64,000 nucleotides of DNA from an uncultured Sphingomonas sp. (GCF_913778135.1 NZ_CAJYVU010000103.1:1-64000), one strand, 5' to 3'. Positions 19,691-30,576 are shown, numbered from the stretch's first letter. Notes: generated by a model from the letters alone, not told the origin. Translations and numbers: made by a program.

Positions 19691-21283
19691 GTGAAGCGTT
19701 TGCTGGCGGTTGCGTCACTGGTCCTGCTGCTGGGTGCTGCCCCGTCACCCGAGAATGCGCCCGCGCCGCGCGCCGCGGAGGAAGCCGCGATCCGCGCGCA
19801 CGTTGCTTATCTCGCCTCCGACGCGCTCGCCGGGCGTGAGGCGGGCAGCGCGGGGTTCGACACCGCCGCTGCTTATGTCGCGCAGCAATTCGCCGCTGCC
19901 GGGCTCAAGCCGGGGGCGGACGGCGCGTATTTGCAACGCGTGCCTTTGATGAAATACCAGGTTGCGGGAGACGCCGCCGCAGCGATCAACGGCGTCGCGC
20001 TCACGCCGGGTGAGGACTTCGTCGCGACGGCGAATCCGCAGGCTGCGCGCACCGACGTGTCGGCGCGCGTAGTGTTCGTCGGGCAGGGCGTCTCTGCTCC
20101 CGCGCGCGGCCACGACGATTACGCGAAGGTTGACGCGCGCGGCGCGATCGTCGCGCTGGTCGGCGGCGCGCCCGCCGACATGCAGAGCGAGGAGCACGCC
20201 TATTTCGCCAGCATCCGAACAAAGCTGCAGGCGGCCGCCGCGCATGGTGCGATCGGCGCGGTGCTGCTGACGGGCGGCGCGAGAAGGGCGCGACCGGTCC
20301 GCGCGGGTGGGGTGCAATACGGCTGGGCGACGCCCGAGGGTACCGCCTTCGCGCCCGGCGTGCCGCTGCTGGCGAACTTCACCGATGCCGGCGCGACCAA
20401 GCTGTTCGCGGGCGCGGGCACGACCTGGGACCAGGCGCGCGCCGAGGTGAACGGCAAGCAGGCGTTCCCGCCCGCCGTGCTCAAGACCACGCTGCGCATC
20501 CAGAGCGCGACGCAGTTCACGCCCGTAGCCTCATCCAACGTCGTCGGCGTGCTGCCCGGCACCGATCCCGCGCGGTCGAACGAGGTGGTCGTGCTCTCCG
20601 CACACCTCGACCACATCGGTATCAGCAAGAAACCGAACGCGAACGGCGACGCGATCAACAACGGCGCGCTCGACGACGCGATCGGGATCGCCAGCCTGAT
20701 CGAGGAAGCGCGCCGTTTCCAGCGCGCAGGCGCCGGCAAGCGGACGATCGTGTTCCTGGCGGTGACGGCCGAGGAAAAGGGGCTGGTCGGCAGCGACTAT
20801 TTCGTGCGGCATCGGCCCAAGGGGCTGGAGAATATCGTTGCCGACGTGAACCTCGACATGCCGGTGCTGACCTACGCATTCAGCGACGTGGTCGCGTTCG
20901 GCGGCGACCGCTCGACGCTCGGCCCCGTGATTGCGCGCGCGGCGAAGGGGGCGGGTGTCGTCACCTCGCCCGATCCAATTCCCGAGCAGACGATCTTCAC
21001 GCGATCGGACCATTTCCGCTTCGTCGAGGCGGGCGTGCCGTCCGTCTTTCTGTGGCCGGGGCTGAAGGCCGAGGGCGCGCGCGCCGCGTTCGAGGACTTC
21101 ATGAAGAACCGCTACCACCAGCCGGGCGATGAAATCGACGCCGGCATCCTGTGGGATCAGGCGGTGCGCTTCGTCGACATCAACTATGCGATTGCGCGCG
21201 ACATCGCTGACGCGCCCGCGAAGCCGGTGTGGAACAAGGGCGACTATTTCGGCACCGCCTTCAAGGGCCCGATGGCGAACTGA
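19691..21283 (+). CDS. M28 family metallopeptidase with PA-like domain
   Basis: VVLSAHLDHIGI, NNGALDDAIGIASLIEEAR, VTAEEKGLVGSDYFV. Confidence 0.93.
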   Translation: MKRLLAVASLVLLLGAAPSPENAPAPRAAEEAAIRAHVAYLASDALAGREAGSAGFDTAAAYVAQQFAAAGLKPGADGAYLQRVPLMKYQVAGDAAAAINGVALTPGEDFVATANPQAARTDVSARVVFVGQGVSAPARGHDDYAKVDARGAIVALVGGAPADMQSEEHAYFASIRTKLQAAAAHGAIGAVLLTGGARRARPVRAGGVQYGWATPEGTAFAPGVPLLANFTDAGATKLFAGAGTTWDQARAEVNGKQAFPPAVLKTTLRIQSATQFTPVASSNVVGVLPGTDPARSNEVVVLSAHLDHIGISKKPNANGDAINNGALDDAIGIASLIEEARRFQRAGAGKRTIVFLAVTAEEKGLVGSDYFVRHRPKGLENIVADVNLDMPVLTYAFSDVVAFGGDRSTLGPVIARAAKGAGVVTSPDPIPEQTIFTRSDHFRFVEAGVPSVFLWPGLKAEGARAAFEDFMKNRYHQPGDEIDAGILWDQAVRFVDINYAIARDIADAPAKPVWNKGDYFGTAFKGPMAN

Positions 21284-22098
21284 TGTTCGTCTTCGGCCTG
21301 GGCTATGCCGCGCGGGCGATCGTTGCGGCGGCGGGTGGCGTCGCGGTCGGCACCACGCGCGACGGTCGTGACGGCACGCTTCCGTACGACGACGCAGCCG
21401 CGGTGAGGGCGGCATTGGCGGCGAGCGAGCGCGTGCTGGTGTCGATCCCGCCCGACGCGCAGGGCGATCCGGTGCTGCGCGATTATGCCGACCAGCTGTC
21501 GGGCAAATGGGTCGGCTATCTCTCCTCCACCGGCGTCTACGGCGACGCGGGCGGTGGCTGGGTCGACGAGAGCGCGCCTGCGAACCGCGGACGCCGCCCG
21601 CTGCGCAACGCCGCCGACGCCGCCTGGCTCGCGCACGGCGCGCACGTGTTCCGCCTGCCCGGCATCTACGGCCCCGGCCGCTCCGCGCTCGACCGCGTGG
21701 CGGCGGGTGAGGCGCATCGCACCGGCATCACCGATCAGGTGTTCAGCCGCGTCCACGTCGATGACATCGCGGCGGGCGTCGTCGCCGCGTTCGCTGCGCC
21801 GCCGGGTGCGTACAATCTCGCGGACGACGAACCCGCCAGCCAGGATGCGGTGGTCGAGTACGCTGCTGATCTGCTCGGCCTGGCACCGCCGCCGTTCGCC
21901 TCGCTCGATGCGCTGTCGCCGATGGCGCGCGGCTTCTACGCCGAGAACCGGCGCGTCGCGAATGGCAAGGCGAAGCGCGTGCTCGGCTGGCGCCCGCGCT
22001 ACCCGACCTACCGGTTCGGCCTGCGCGCGGTCAGCGCGATGACCAGCCCGACCCCCGCGAGTACACCGCCCGCCGCCGCCAATATCGACCAGCGGTAA
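21283..22098 (+). CDS. NAD-dependent epimerase/SDR-like protein
   Basis: MFVFGLGYAARAIV, YLSSTGVYGDAGGGWVDE, HVDDIAAGVVAAF. Confidence 0.85.
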   Translation: MFVFGLGYAARAIVAAAGGVAVGTTRDGRDGTLPYDDAAAVRAALAASERVLVSIPPDAQGDPVLRDYADQLSGKWVGYLSSTGVYGDAGGGWVDESAPANRGRRPLRNAADAAWLAHGAHVFRLPGIYGPGRSALDRVAAGEAHRTGITDQVFSRVHVDDIAAGVVAAFAAPPGAYNLADDEPASQDAVVEYAADLLGLAPPPFASLDALSPMARGFYAENRRVANGKAKRVLGWRPRYPTYRFGLRAVSAMTSPTPASTPPAAANIDQR

Positions 22099-22931
22099 CC
22101 CTCGAACACCGTCGACAGCAGCATGGCGATCACCGGCACGATCACGCTGTTGTACGCCGCCTTAGCCGGGCCGATTGTGCGGATGATGCGGAAATATAGC
22201 GTGAACGCGAGTGCCGAGGCGGCGAGCCCGAGGTACAGCACGCCCGCGATATAGCTGGGCCGGGGATCGAACACCGGCGCGCCAACGGTCGCCAGCGCGA
22301 AGGCGGCGTCCATCGCGGCACCCAGCAGCATCGCGACCGCCAGCATCGGGATCATCGGATAGCGCGCCGCGGTCTTTGTCGCCTGCATGACGTTCGCGAC
22401 CGAGGCCGACAGGATCGCGCAGCCCGTCAGCGCGATGCCGATCAGCGCCTCACCCGCGCCGTTCGGGTTGCTGCGCGCCTCCTGAATGAACAAGAGCGCG
22501 ACCCCCGCCATCGCCACCGCTGAGCCAAGAAGCAGCTGCCGTCCCATCCGCTGTCCGAGGAAGATGCGCGCGAACACGGCATTGGGCACCAGCAGCAGCG
22601 CGAACACGACCGAGACGAGGCCCGAGGTGATGTGTTGCTCGGCGCGGTAGACGAAGTTGAAGTTGCACACGAACTGCGCCAGTCCCAGCACCCCTGCGAA
22701 CAGCCAGCCGGTGCGATCGAACGACAGCCGCTCGCCCTTGGAGATCGCCACGACCGCGAGCGTCACCCCTGCCACTGCGAAACGATACGCGACCGACCAG
22801 CTCGGCGGCACCATCGCGCCCGACAGCTGATCGCGGATCACGATCCAGGTCGATCCCCAGATTAGCAGCACGATCGTGAACGGGATCAGCACGCTGGCGC
22901 GCGTGGACTGCGGGGGCGGGGCGGCGGACAT
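22008..22931 (-). CDS. EamA/DMT superfamily transporter
   Basis: Ten hydrophobic segments, IWGSTWIVIRDQL, two EamA repeats. Confidence 0.9.
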   Translation of the reverse strand: MSAAPPPQSTRASVLIPFTIVLLIWGSTWIVIRDQLSGAMVPPSWSVAYRFAVAGVTLAVVAISKGERLSFDRTGWLFAGVLGLAQFVCNFNFVYRAEQHITSGLVSVVFALLLVPNAVFARIFLGQRMGRQLLLGSAVAMAGVALLFIQEARSNPNGAGEALIGIALTGCAILSASVANVMQATKTAARYPMIPMLAVAMLLGAAMDAAFALATVGAPVFDPRPSYIAGVLYLGLAASALAFTLYFRIIRTIGPAKAAYNSVIVPVIAMLLSTVFEGYRWSILAAAGGVLAGVGLVIALTARRPNR

Positions 22932-23074
22932 GGAAGCGCGATTAACAGATCACGGCATGGAGGCCATGCTGAACCGCGGATAACGGGCGCATTCAGCCGC
23001 CGCTCAACGCGACTCGCGCAGAGATGCACGATCGGCGCGGCACCCTTGCCGCGCCGGAACAGTGGAGCAGGCAG

Positions 23075-23530
23075 ATGCTGAAGACGCTTTCGATCGCCGC
23101 CGGAACGCTGGCGATGGCTGTTACCTCGTTCGCGCCGGTCGCGGCGCAGGCGCAGGGCTATTACCGCGGCTACGATGATCGCGGATACAGCCGGGCGGAG
23201 AACGACGATCGCTACCGCGACCATGAGCGGGCCTATGCGGACGCCGATCGTGACGGCTGGAACCAGGGGCCGCAATATTACGAGACCGATCGGCCGCGTC
23301 GCTATCGCCCGCGGACCTACCGCGATGCGCGCGATTATCGCTACACCGATCGCGGCTGCCAGAACGGCACTACCGGCACGATTGTCGGCGCGATCGCTGG
23401 TGGCCTTCTCGGCCGTGTGATCGATCGTCGCGGCGACCGCACGCTCGGCACCGTGCTGGGCGCGGGCGGCGGCGCGCTGGCGGGCAATGCGGTCGAGCGG
23501 TCGAACAACCCGGCCTACTGCCGCCGCTGA
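23075..23530 (+). CDS. Glycine-zipper 2TM domain secreted protein
   Basis: Signal peptide; GTIVGAIAGGLLGRVIDRRGDRTLGTVLGAGGGALAGNAVER. Confidence 0.85.
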   Translation: MLKTLSIAAGTLAMAVTSFAPVAAQAQGYYRGYDDRGYSRAENDDRYRDHERAYADADRDGWNQGPQYYETDRPRRYRPRTYRDARDYRYTDRGCQNGTTGTIVGAIAGGLLGRVIDRRGDRTLGTVLGAGGGALAGNAVERSNNPAYCRR

Positions 23531-23577
23531 TCGCGAAGGCCGGGTAGAGGAGGGCGAGCGATCGTCCTCCTACAGTG

Positions 23578-24579
23578 TCAAAGCGCCGCGATCGCCTCGG
23601 CAAGCGGGCGAATGTCGTCGGCGCTCTGGTCCCACGACACGACAAGCCTCGCCTCGCCCGCGCCCCAATCGTAGAAGTCGAATCCCTTGGCGCGTAGGCT
23701 CGCCGCTTCCTCGGCGGTGACGCGCAGGAATACCTCATTGCCATCGGCCGGGTGGATCAGCCGATCATCCGCTGCCGCCGCGATCAGTTGCGCGCCCGCG
23801 TTGCTCGCGCGCGCGCAATCGAGCCAGACGTCGTTGTCGAGCATCGCAAGGATTTGCGCGGCGAGATAGCGTCCCTTCGACAGCAGCAATCCGGCACGCT
23901 TGCGGCGGAACACCGTCGCGTCGGCCAGCTCCGGTCGGAAAAACACCAAGGCTTCCGCGTTCATGCCGCCGTTCTTGACGAAGCCGAACGACAGCACGTC
24001 GACCCCACCGCGCCACGTGAGATCAGCTGGGCTGGCCCCGGTTGCGACCACTGCATTCGCAAAGCGCGCGCCGTCCATGTGGAAGTGCAAGCCCCGCGCA
24101 CGCGCCACCGCGCCGATCGCAGCGACCTCGCCCGCCGAATAGGCGAGGCCGTATTCGGTCTGGTTGGTGATCGAGATCGCGCTCGGCACCTGCTGGTGGA
24201 TGTCGTAGCGCTGGACGTTCAGCACCGCCTCCAGCGTCTCGGGCGTCACCTTTGCGCCGTCGCCGTCCGCCAGCAGCAGCTTGGCGCCATGGGTGTAGAA
24301 TTCGGGCGCGCCGCACTCGTCGTTCTGGATGTGCGCGTCGCGGTGACACACGACCGATCCGTGCGGTGGGCAGATCGCGGCGAGTGCGAGGCAGTTCGCC
24401 GCCGTCCCGCTCGGCACCCAGAAGACGCGTACCTCGGTCTCGAACGTCTCCGACAGTCGCGCGTCGAGCTGCTTCGACCAACGGTCGCCGTCGTACGCGG
24501 TGTCCAGCGTGTCCACCTCCGCCAGCGCGCGCATGACGGCAGGGTGGACGGGGGCGGCATTGTCGGAGAAGAAGCGCAT
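23578..24579 (-). CDS. Low-specificity L-threonine aldolase-like (beta-eliminating lyase)
   Basis: MRFFSDNAAPVHPAVMRAL...HMDGARFANAVV...DVLSFGFVKNGGMNAEALVFF. Confidence 0.9.
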   Translation of the reverse strand: MRFFSDNAAPVHPAVMRALAEVDTLDTAYDGDRWSKQLDARLSETFETEVRVFWVPSGTAANCLALAAICPPHGSVVCHRDAHIQNDECGAPEFYTHGAKLLLADGDGAKVTPETLEAVLNVQRYDIHQQVPSAISITNQTEYGLAYSAGEVAAIGAVARARGLHFHMDGARFANAVVATGASPADLTWRGGVDVLSFGFVKNGGMNAEALVFFRPELADATVFRRKRAGLLLSKGRYLAAQILAMLDNDVWLDCARASNAGAQLIAAAADDRLIHPADGNEVFLRVTAEEAASLRAKGFDFYDWGAGEARLVVSWDQSADDIRPLAEAIAAL

Positions 24580-24624
24580 GTTCAGTGCCTTGGGTCGGCT
24601 GGGCGCCCGCGTCAATCGTGCGCG

Positions 24625-25686
24625 TCAACCATGCGTCGCGATCGCGAACAGTCCCGCCACACCGACCGCGTAGAGGACGAGCACCGCGAGTGAATCGACA
24701 CCCATGCGCCAGAACAGCCGCTTTGGTCGGAAGATCAGCCCGGCGGCGTAGACGCAGGTCAGCAGCACGCCGAGCCCGGCGAGATAGATGTCGCTCGCCT
24801 GCGCCGACGGCAGCACCGCCTCGCCTGATACCACCACCGCGACGAGGAAGAGGACGGGCAGGAACGCGTTGCCACCGAAGATGTCGCTGATCGCGAGCTG
24901 GTAATCCTTCATGCGGACCGAGGTGATCCCCGTGGACAGTTCGGGCAGCGAGGTGGCGGCGGCGAGCACCGTCGCGCCGAACAGTACGCCTGACAGTCCG
25001 ATATGGTCGGCGATCGCATCGCCGCTGCGTTCCAGCAGCACGCCCGCGATGAGCGTGGCGAGCGCGGCGGCGCCGAACATCCAGAACACGCGCGCGCTGT
25101 GCCCCGCTGCCTTGTCCTTCTTCCCCTGCGAATGACCTTTCGGCTCTTCCTGCGTGTCGGGGGCGTCTCCGGCGCTGTCGTGCCACGGCAGGCTGCGACT
25201 GGCGCGGCTCGACAGCCAGATGCCGACCAGCCACAGCGCGGCGATCGCGAGCGCGCCCGGCGTCACGCGGAAGGCGATCAGGTCGCCCGGCAATTGCGTT
25301 GCCATGATCGCGACGATCAGGACCGCGACCACCAGCACTGCCTCGATCACTAGACTGAGGCTCGCGGCACGATAGGTGAGCGGCTTACGCTCCTTCATCG
25401 CCATGTCCATAAAGACGAGCACCACCGTCTGGATCGCGATCCCGCCCAGAATGTTGCCGACGGCGACGCCGATATTGCCGCTCGCCGCCGCGCTGACGGT
25501 GATCGCGAGCTCGGGCAGGTTGGTCGCGATGGCGAGCACGACGATCCCGCCCAGCGCCTTGCCGAGGTGCAGCCGCGCGGACAGTACGTCGGTCGTGTCG
25601 GCGAGCTTGACCCCCGCGATCCAGATCACGCCCGCGCTTGCGGCGAAGATCAGCAGCAGAATGGGAAGCGAGAGCTGCGCGAACAT
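24625..25686 (-). CDS. Sodium/calcium exchanger-family (Ca2+/H+ antiporter-like) protein
   Basis: TM repeats with ATNLPELAITVSA and AAATSLPELSTGITS. Confidence 0.9.
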   Translation of the reverse strand: MFAQLSLPILLLIFAASAGVIWIAGVKLADTTDVLSARLHLGKALGGIVVLAIATNLPELAITVSAAASGNIGVAVGNILGGIAIQTVVLVFMDMAMKERKPLTYRAASLSLVIEAVLVVAVLIVAIMATQLPGDLIAFRVTPGALAIAALWLVGIWLSSRASRSLPWHDSAGDAPDTQEEPKGHSQGKKDKAAGHSARVFWMFGAAALATLIAGVLLERSGDAIADHIGLSGVLFGATVLAAATSLPELSTGITSVRMKDYQLAISDIFGGNAFLPVLFLVAVVVSGEAVLPSAQASDIYLAGLGVLLTCVYAAGLIFRPKRLFWRMGVDSLAVLVLYAVGVAGLFAIATHG

Positions 25687-25880
25687 CGGTGTTCCTTCAA
25701 ACGCCGCTACAGTCGCGACGAACAGACAACGAGCAGTTGTGCGTCAGGGTTCGTGCACGTCGTTGGCCGGGAAGGATCAGATAACCGGCTGACAGCCGGA
25801 TCAGCGTTGAAGCGGCCCGGAGGGAAGCGAAGTCATAGGAAAGAGCGTCGCGAAAAGCCGCGATGCGCTCAGTCACCGTG

Positions 25881-28022
25881 CTATTCCTCGCCGCCATCCT
25901 CGTCATCGGGCGCGCGGCGCTTTTCGCGCGGCGGCGGAGGCGGGCCGCGGTCGCGCGGGCCGACGATCAGCGAGCCGTCGTCCGACTGACGGATGTCGAC
26001 GCCGAGATCGCGCAGCCGGTCGGCGGTCTGGTCGACCGCGCCGCCGATCAGATCGCCGACGGGATCGCCGTTGCCGATCGCGGCCTCGGGATCGATCGCA
26101 TTCTCCTCGACCACGACGGGTTTCACGACCGGCTGGATGTTGAGCGCCGACTGCATGAAGTTGCGCCAGATCTGCGCCGGAATGCCGCCGCCGTGCAGGC
26201 CGGGATTGGGTGAATTGTCGTCGTTACCGACCCACACGCCGACGACCAGATCGCCCGCGAAACCGATGAACCACGCGTCGCGCCCTGATTGCGACGTGCC
26301 CGTCTTGCCATAACCCGGCACCGACAGCGCCGCTTGCCGCCCAGTGCCACGGATCGAGGAGGACAAGAGCGACAGCATCGCCGTGCGCTGTTGGTCAGGG
26401 ATCGTCTTTTGCCCACCGGTCAGTGACTCGAACCAGCCCTTGTTGCCCGCGGTTTCACGCAACCCATGCGCCTCGACCGGATAGCGCCCGTCGGCGATAG
26501 CGGCGTAAGCGGCGGTGAGTTCGAGCAGCGACACCTCCGAGGTGCCGAGCCCGATCGTCGCCTCGTTCGCGATCGGGGTCGAGATGCCCAGGTCGCGCGC
26601 CGCCTTGATAACGTTGCGCACGCCGACCTGCTGCGTCAGCCGCGCCGCCGCGACGTTTGATGAGCGTGCAAACGCGCGCGCGAGCGTGATCTCGCCCAAA
26701 TAGCGATTATCGTCGTTCTTGGGCTTCCACCCGGCAATCTCGACCGGCTCGTCGAGCACGGTGGAGGCCGGCGTCATGCCCGCGCGGATCGCGGCGAGAT
26801 AGACGAACAGCTTGAAGGTCGAACCCGGCTGCCGCTTCGCCTGCGTCGCGCGATTGAACGGCGAGTCGGCGTAGCTCTTGCCCCCGACCATCGCGACGAC
26901 CTCGCCGTTCGGGCGCATCGCGACGAGCGCGGCCTGCGCCTTCTTCAACCCCGCTTGGCGGATCACGCGCTCGGCGGTCGCCTGCAGCTTGCGGTCGAGC
27001 GTGGTCTTGACCTTCGTCTCGTCGCGGATCTCGCCGGCCTGGTCACGCGCGCTCGGCAACACCCAGTCGGCGAAGTAGGTGCCGGTCGGCACCGCCTGCG
27101 GTGCGGCGGCGAGCACGCGCTGCGGCTGCACGGCTTGCGCCTCGCGGTGCGTCAGGAAGCCCGCATCCTCCATCGCGCCGATCACCACCGCCTGTCGCTT
27201 GCGCGCGCCCGCGAGGTTGCCGGTGGGCGCGAGCCGCGACGGCGCCTTGACCAGCCCCGCCAGCATCGCGGCCTGCCCGACGTTCAGATTCTGCGGCTTG
27301 CGACCGAAATAATGCTGCGACGCTGCGGTCAGGCCGTAGACGTTGTCGCCGAAATAGACGTTCGACAGGTAGCGCGACAAAATCTCGTTCTTCGACAGCC
27401 ACGCCTCGAGCCAGAAGGCGATCGCGACCTCGCGGATCTTGCGTGCAGCGGTGCGGTCCGAATCGAGAAAGGCGTTCTTCGCCAGCTGCTGCGTGATCGT
27501 CGATCCGCCCTCGCGCACCCCGCCGCCGCGCATGTTGTGCCACGCCGCGCGCGCGATGCCGCGCGGATCGATCCCCCAGTGCGAGTAGAAGCGCCGGTCC
27601 TCGATCGCGACGAACGCCTCGCGCACATGCGGCGGCAGCGTGGCGGCGTCGACCGGCGCGCCGATGATCGCACCGCGGCGCGCGATCGGCACGCCGCTGG
27701 CGTCGGTCAGCGTGATCGACGGTGGCGTCGGCGGCTTCAATGATTGCGACAAGGGCGCGGTCACCGCGAGCCAGATCACCGCCAGAATGAACAGCACGAT
27801 CCCCGCCGCAGTACCGCGGACCAGCCACTTGCCCCAACAGATGCGGCGGCGGCGCGGCGGCTCGTCGTCACCGCCAAAGCCGGAACCTTGCGCAGGTTCG
27901 CTCTGCCACGCGTCGAACGACGGCAGCGGTTGGGCGGGGGGCGGGGCGGGGCGCAAGGGATCGCGTGGCGCATCGGCCGGCGCGTGATTGTACCGGACGC
28001 GGCCTGAGTCGTATGGGTCCAT
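25881..28022 (-). CDS. Penicillin-binding protein 1A-family (transglycosylase/transpeptidase)
   Basis: EDRRFYSHWGIDPRGI, GGSTITQQLAKN, RQPGSTFKLFVYLAA, GKTGTSQSGRDAWFIGF. Confidence 0.95.
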   Translation of the reverse strand: MDPYDSGRVRYNHAPADAPRDPLRPAPPPAQPLPSFDAWQSEPAQGSGFGGDDEPPRRRRICWGKWLVRGTAAGIVLFILAVIWLAVTAPLSQSLKPPTPPSITLTDASGVPIARRGAIIGAPVDAATLPPHVREAFVAIEDRRFYSHWGIDPRGIARAAWHNMRGGGVREGGSTITQQLAKNAFLDSDRTAARKIREVAIAFWLEAWLSKNEILSRYLSNVYFGDNVYGLTAASQHYFGRKPQNLNVGQAAMLAGLVKAPSRLAPTGNLAGARKRQAVVIGAMEDAGFLTHREAQAVQPQRVLAAAPQAVPTGTYFADWVLPSARDQAGEIRDETKVKTTLDRKLQATAERVIRQAGLKKAQAALVAMRPNGEVVAMVGGKSYADSPFNRATQAKRQPGSTFKLFVYLAAIRAGMTPASTVLDEPVEIAGWKPKNDDNRYLGEITLARAFARSSNVAAARLTQQVGVRNVIKAARDLGISTPIANEATIGLGTSEVSLLELTAAYAAIADGRYPVEAHGLRETAGNKGWFESLTGGQKTIPDQQRTAMLSLLSSSIRGTGRQAALSVPGYGKTGTSQSGRDAWFIGFAGDLVVGVWVGNDDNSPNPGLHGGGIPAQIWRNFMQSALNIQPVVKPVVVEENAIDPEAAIGNGDPVGDLIGGAVDQTADRLRDLGVDIRQSDDGSLIVGPRDRGPPPPPREKRRAPDDEDGGEE

Positions 28023-28130
28023 GTCTTGTCCGGTGACTTACAACGATATGACAGTGGTCGCAACCCGCGGCCGAGAAGGACGTAATAGCGTCGTGCACAT
28101 AACAGTGAAAGCAACGCGGGCGGACTTCCG

Positions 28131-28592
28131 GTGAAAGCAGGTCCGCTCACGATCCTGGTCGACGCCGACGCCTGCCCGGTGAAGGAGGAAATCTACCGCG
28201 TCGCCTATCGCACCGGCGCGCAGGTAGTGGTCGTCAGCAACCAGTGGCTGCGCGTGCCGCAGCATCCACAGCTACGCCGCGTCGTGGTAGGAGATACGTT
28301 CGATGCCGCTGACGACTGGATCGCCGAGGCCGCCGACGCGCGCAGCGTTGTCGTGACGAGCGACATCCTGCTCGCCGACCGTTGCATCAAGAAAGGCGCG
28401 AGCGTGCTGGCGCCAACCGGCAAGCCCTTCACCGCCGCCTCGATCGGCGGCGCGATCGCGACGCGCGCGATCATGGCGGACCTGCGCGCGGGCGGCGATC
28501 AGATCGGCGGACCCGCGCCGTTCTCGCCCGCCGACCGCTCGCGCTTCCTGAACGGGCTCGACGCGTTGCTGGTCAAGCTGGCGCGTGGCTGA
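28131..28592 (+). CDS. YaiI/YqxD family protein (DUF188)
   Basis: ILVDADACPVKEEIYRVA..., VVTSDILLADRCIKKGA. Confidence 0.92.
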   Translation: MKAGPLTILVDADACPVKEEIYRVAYRTGAQVVVVSNQWLRVPQHPQLRRVVVGDTFDAADDWIAEAADARSVVVTSDILLADRCIKKGASVLAPTGKPFTAASIGGAIATRAIMADLRAGGDQIGGPAPFSPADRSRFLNGLDALLVKLARG

Positions 28593-28647
28593 GCATCACG
28601 TCGCCGGCATGGTCGTGTTCGTGTTTCGGCTGGGGTAAGGGCGGACC

Positions 28648-29520
28648 ATGCCCGACCACGTCAGCCAAATCCGCCCGCGCCGCAGCGCGCTCTACATGCC
28701 CGCCTCGAACCCGCGCGCGATTCAGAAGGCGCGCGAACTGCCGTGCGACGTCGTCATCCTCGACCTGGAGGATGCGGTCGCGCCCGAGCAGAAGGTCGGC
28801 GCGCGCATGGCGGCAGTCGAGGCGGTGCGCGCCGGCGGCTTCGCGCATCGCGAACTGGTGATACGCGCCAACGCGCTCGACACCGAATGGGGCGCGGGCG
28901 ATCTCGCCGCGTTGCGTAATGGCGGCGCCGACGCGGTGCTGCTGCCAAAGGTGTCGGCGGTCGACACACTACAAGCGGCACGCGAGGCGCTCGGCGACAC
29001 TCCCGCTTTATGGGCGATGATCGAAACCGCGCGCGGGGTCGTGAACCTGCCGGACATCGTCGATGCGGCACGCGAGGTCGGCCTGGCGGCGCTGGTCGTC
29101 GGCAGCAACGATCTAGCGAAGGAACTGCGCTGCCGCCCTGGGGGCGACCGCGCGCCCTTGCTGCCGATCCTGACCCAGATCGTGCTCGCCGCGCGAATGG
29201 CGGGGCTGATCGTGCTCGACGGCGTCATCAACGTGCTCGACGACGAGGAGCGGATCGCGGCCGAGTGCGCGCAGGGGCTCGAGTGGGGCTTCGACGGCAA
29301 GACGCTGATCCACCCCGCGCAGATCGCGCCCGCCAACCGCGTGTTCAGCCCTGCGCCGGACGAGATCGTCTGGGCGGACAAGATCGTCCACGCCTTCGAA
29401 CAGCCGGAGCACACCAGCCGCGGCGCAATCCGCGTCGACGGCAAGATGGTCGAACGGCTGCACCTCGATGAAGCGCGGCGGACGCTCGCGCTTCACGAAG
29501 CGCTTCAGGCGCGGCAGTAA
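28648..29520 (+). CDS. HpcH/HpaI aldolase / CitE-like CoA-ester lyase
   Basis: RSALYMPASNPRAIQKA, VVILDLEDAVAPEQK, GFDGKTLIHPAQI. Confidence 0.93.
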   Translation: MPDHVSQIRPRRSALYMPASNPRAIQKARELPCDVVILDLEDAVAPEQKVGARMAAVEAVRAGGFAHRELVIRANALDTEWGAGDLAALRNGGADAVLLPKVSAVDTLQAAREALGDTPALWAMIETARGVVNLPDIVDAAREVGLAALVVGSNDLAKELRCRPGGDRAPLLPILTQIVLAARMAGLIVLDGVINVLDDEERIAAECAQGLEWGFDGKTLIHPAQIAPANRVFSPAPDEIVWADKIVHAFEQPEHTSRGAIRVDGKMVERLHLDEARRTLALHEALQARQ

Positions 29521-30002
29521 CCCTCGCCCGATTTGACGGTCAGGCAGTCCTTCTTGCCGGCGAGCCACTTCAATCCGGTGGCGTCGCCGTCGCTCGGACG
29601 CAGCAGCATCTCCTCGCCGCCGCGCGTGAAGCGCAGCCCCTCGGCCGTGACGGTTGCCGGATAGGTGCCCTTGTTGTCGAGGTCGTACTGCATCTCCAGC
29701 GACGCGGTATTCGCGCCCGTCGGCGTCACGTTCAGGTAGGTGCCCTCGACGCCGATCCAGCGTCCCGCCCATTTCTTCGCATCCACGCTTGCGGCGGCAG
29801 TCGTCGGGCTGGCGGCAGGGGCCACAGTCGGGGTTGCATTCACCATGCCGGTAGACGCGTCGGTTTCAGGGGCGGCGATGTTGTCGGCGCCCGGTTCGGT
29901 CGCGCCAGCACTCGTCATGCTGTTGGTCGTCGTCGCCGGCGGCGCGCCGTTGCATGCGGCGAGCGACAGAACAGTGGCGGCCAGGGGGATAAGTTGTTTC
30001 AT
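29505..30002 (-). CDS. Hypothetical lipoprotein
   Basis: MKQLIPLAATVLSLAACNGAPPATTT lipobox. Confidence 0.7.
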   Translation of the reverse strand: MKQLIPLAATVLSLAACNGAPPATTTNSMTSAGATEPGADNIAAPETDASTGMVNATPTVAPAASPTTAAASVDAKKWAGRWIGVEGTYLNVTPTGANTASLEMQYDLDNKGTYPATVTAEGLRFTRGGEEMLLRPSDGDATGLKWLAGKKDCLTVKSGEGYCRA

Positions 30003-30141
30003 AACCGTTCCAAACACGCGCGGGCGGCGGAGTGTTCCCGTGCTTAACTTCCGGCCGTAGTGTTCCGGGTAGCGCGCGCGCACCGACCTCGCTAAGGGGC
30101 GTCGCATCCCGATCATCGACCACGAAGGCGTTCGAACCACC

Positions 30142-30576
30142 TTGCGCATCGTCATCGCATCCGATCACGCGGCCGTCGCGATGAAGGCCGATCTCGTCCA
30201 ATGGCTCGGGGAACAGGGCCACCACGTGCTCGACCTCGGCACCAACGGCGATGCCAGCGTCGACTATCCCGATTATGGCTATGCACTGGCCGAAGCGCTG
30301 GCGGACGGACGCGCCGAGCGCGGCATCGCGCTGTGCGGATCAGGCATCGGCATCATGATCGCGGCCAACCGCAACCCCGCGATCCGCTGCGCGCTCGTCG
30401 CCGAACCGCTGTCGGCCAGCCTCGCGCGCAGTCACAATGACGCCAACGCGATCGCGATGGGCGCGCGGCTGATCGGCCCCGAGATGGCGCGCGCCTGCGT
30501 GTCCGCGTTCCTGTCCACCGATTTCCTCGGCGGCCGCCACTGCGCGCGCGTCGACAAGCTGAAGGACCCCGCATGA
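30142..30576 (+). CDS. rpiB: Ribose 5-phosphate isomerase B
   Basis: [48 protein letters not shown]. Confidence 0.96.
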   Translation: MRIVIASDHAAVAMKADLVQWLGEQGHHVLDLGTNGDASVDYPDYGYALAEALADGRAERGIALCGSGIGIMIAANRNPAIRCALVAEPLSASLARSHNDANAIAMGARLIGPEMARACVSAFLSTDFLGGRHCARVDKLKDPA

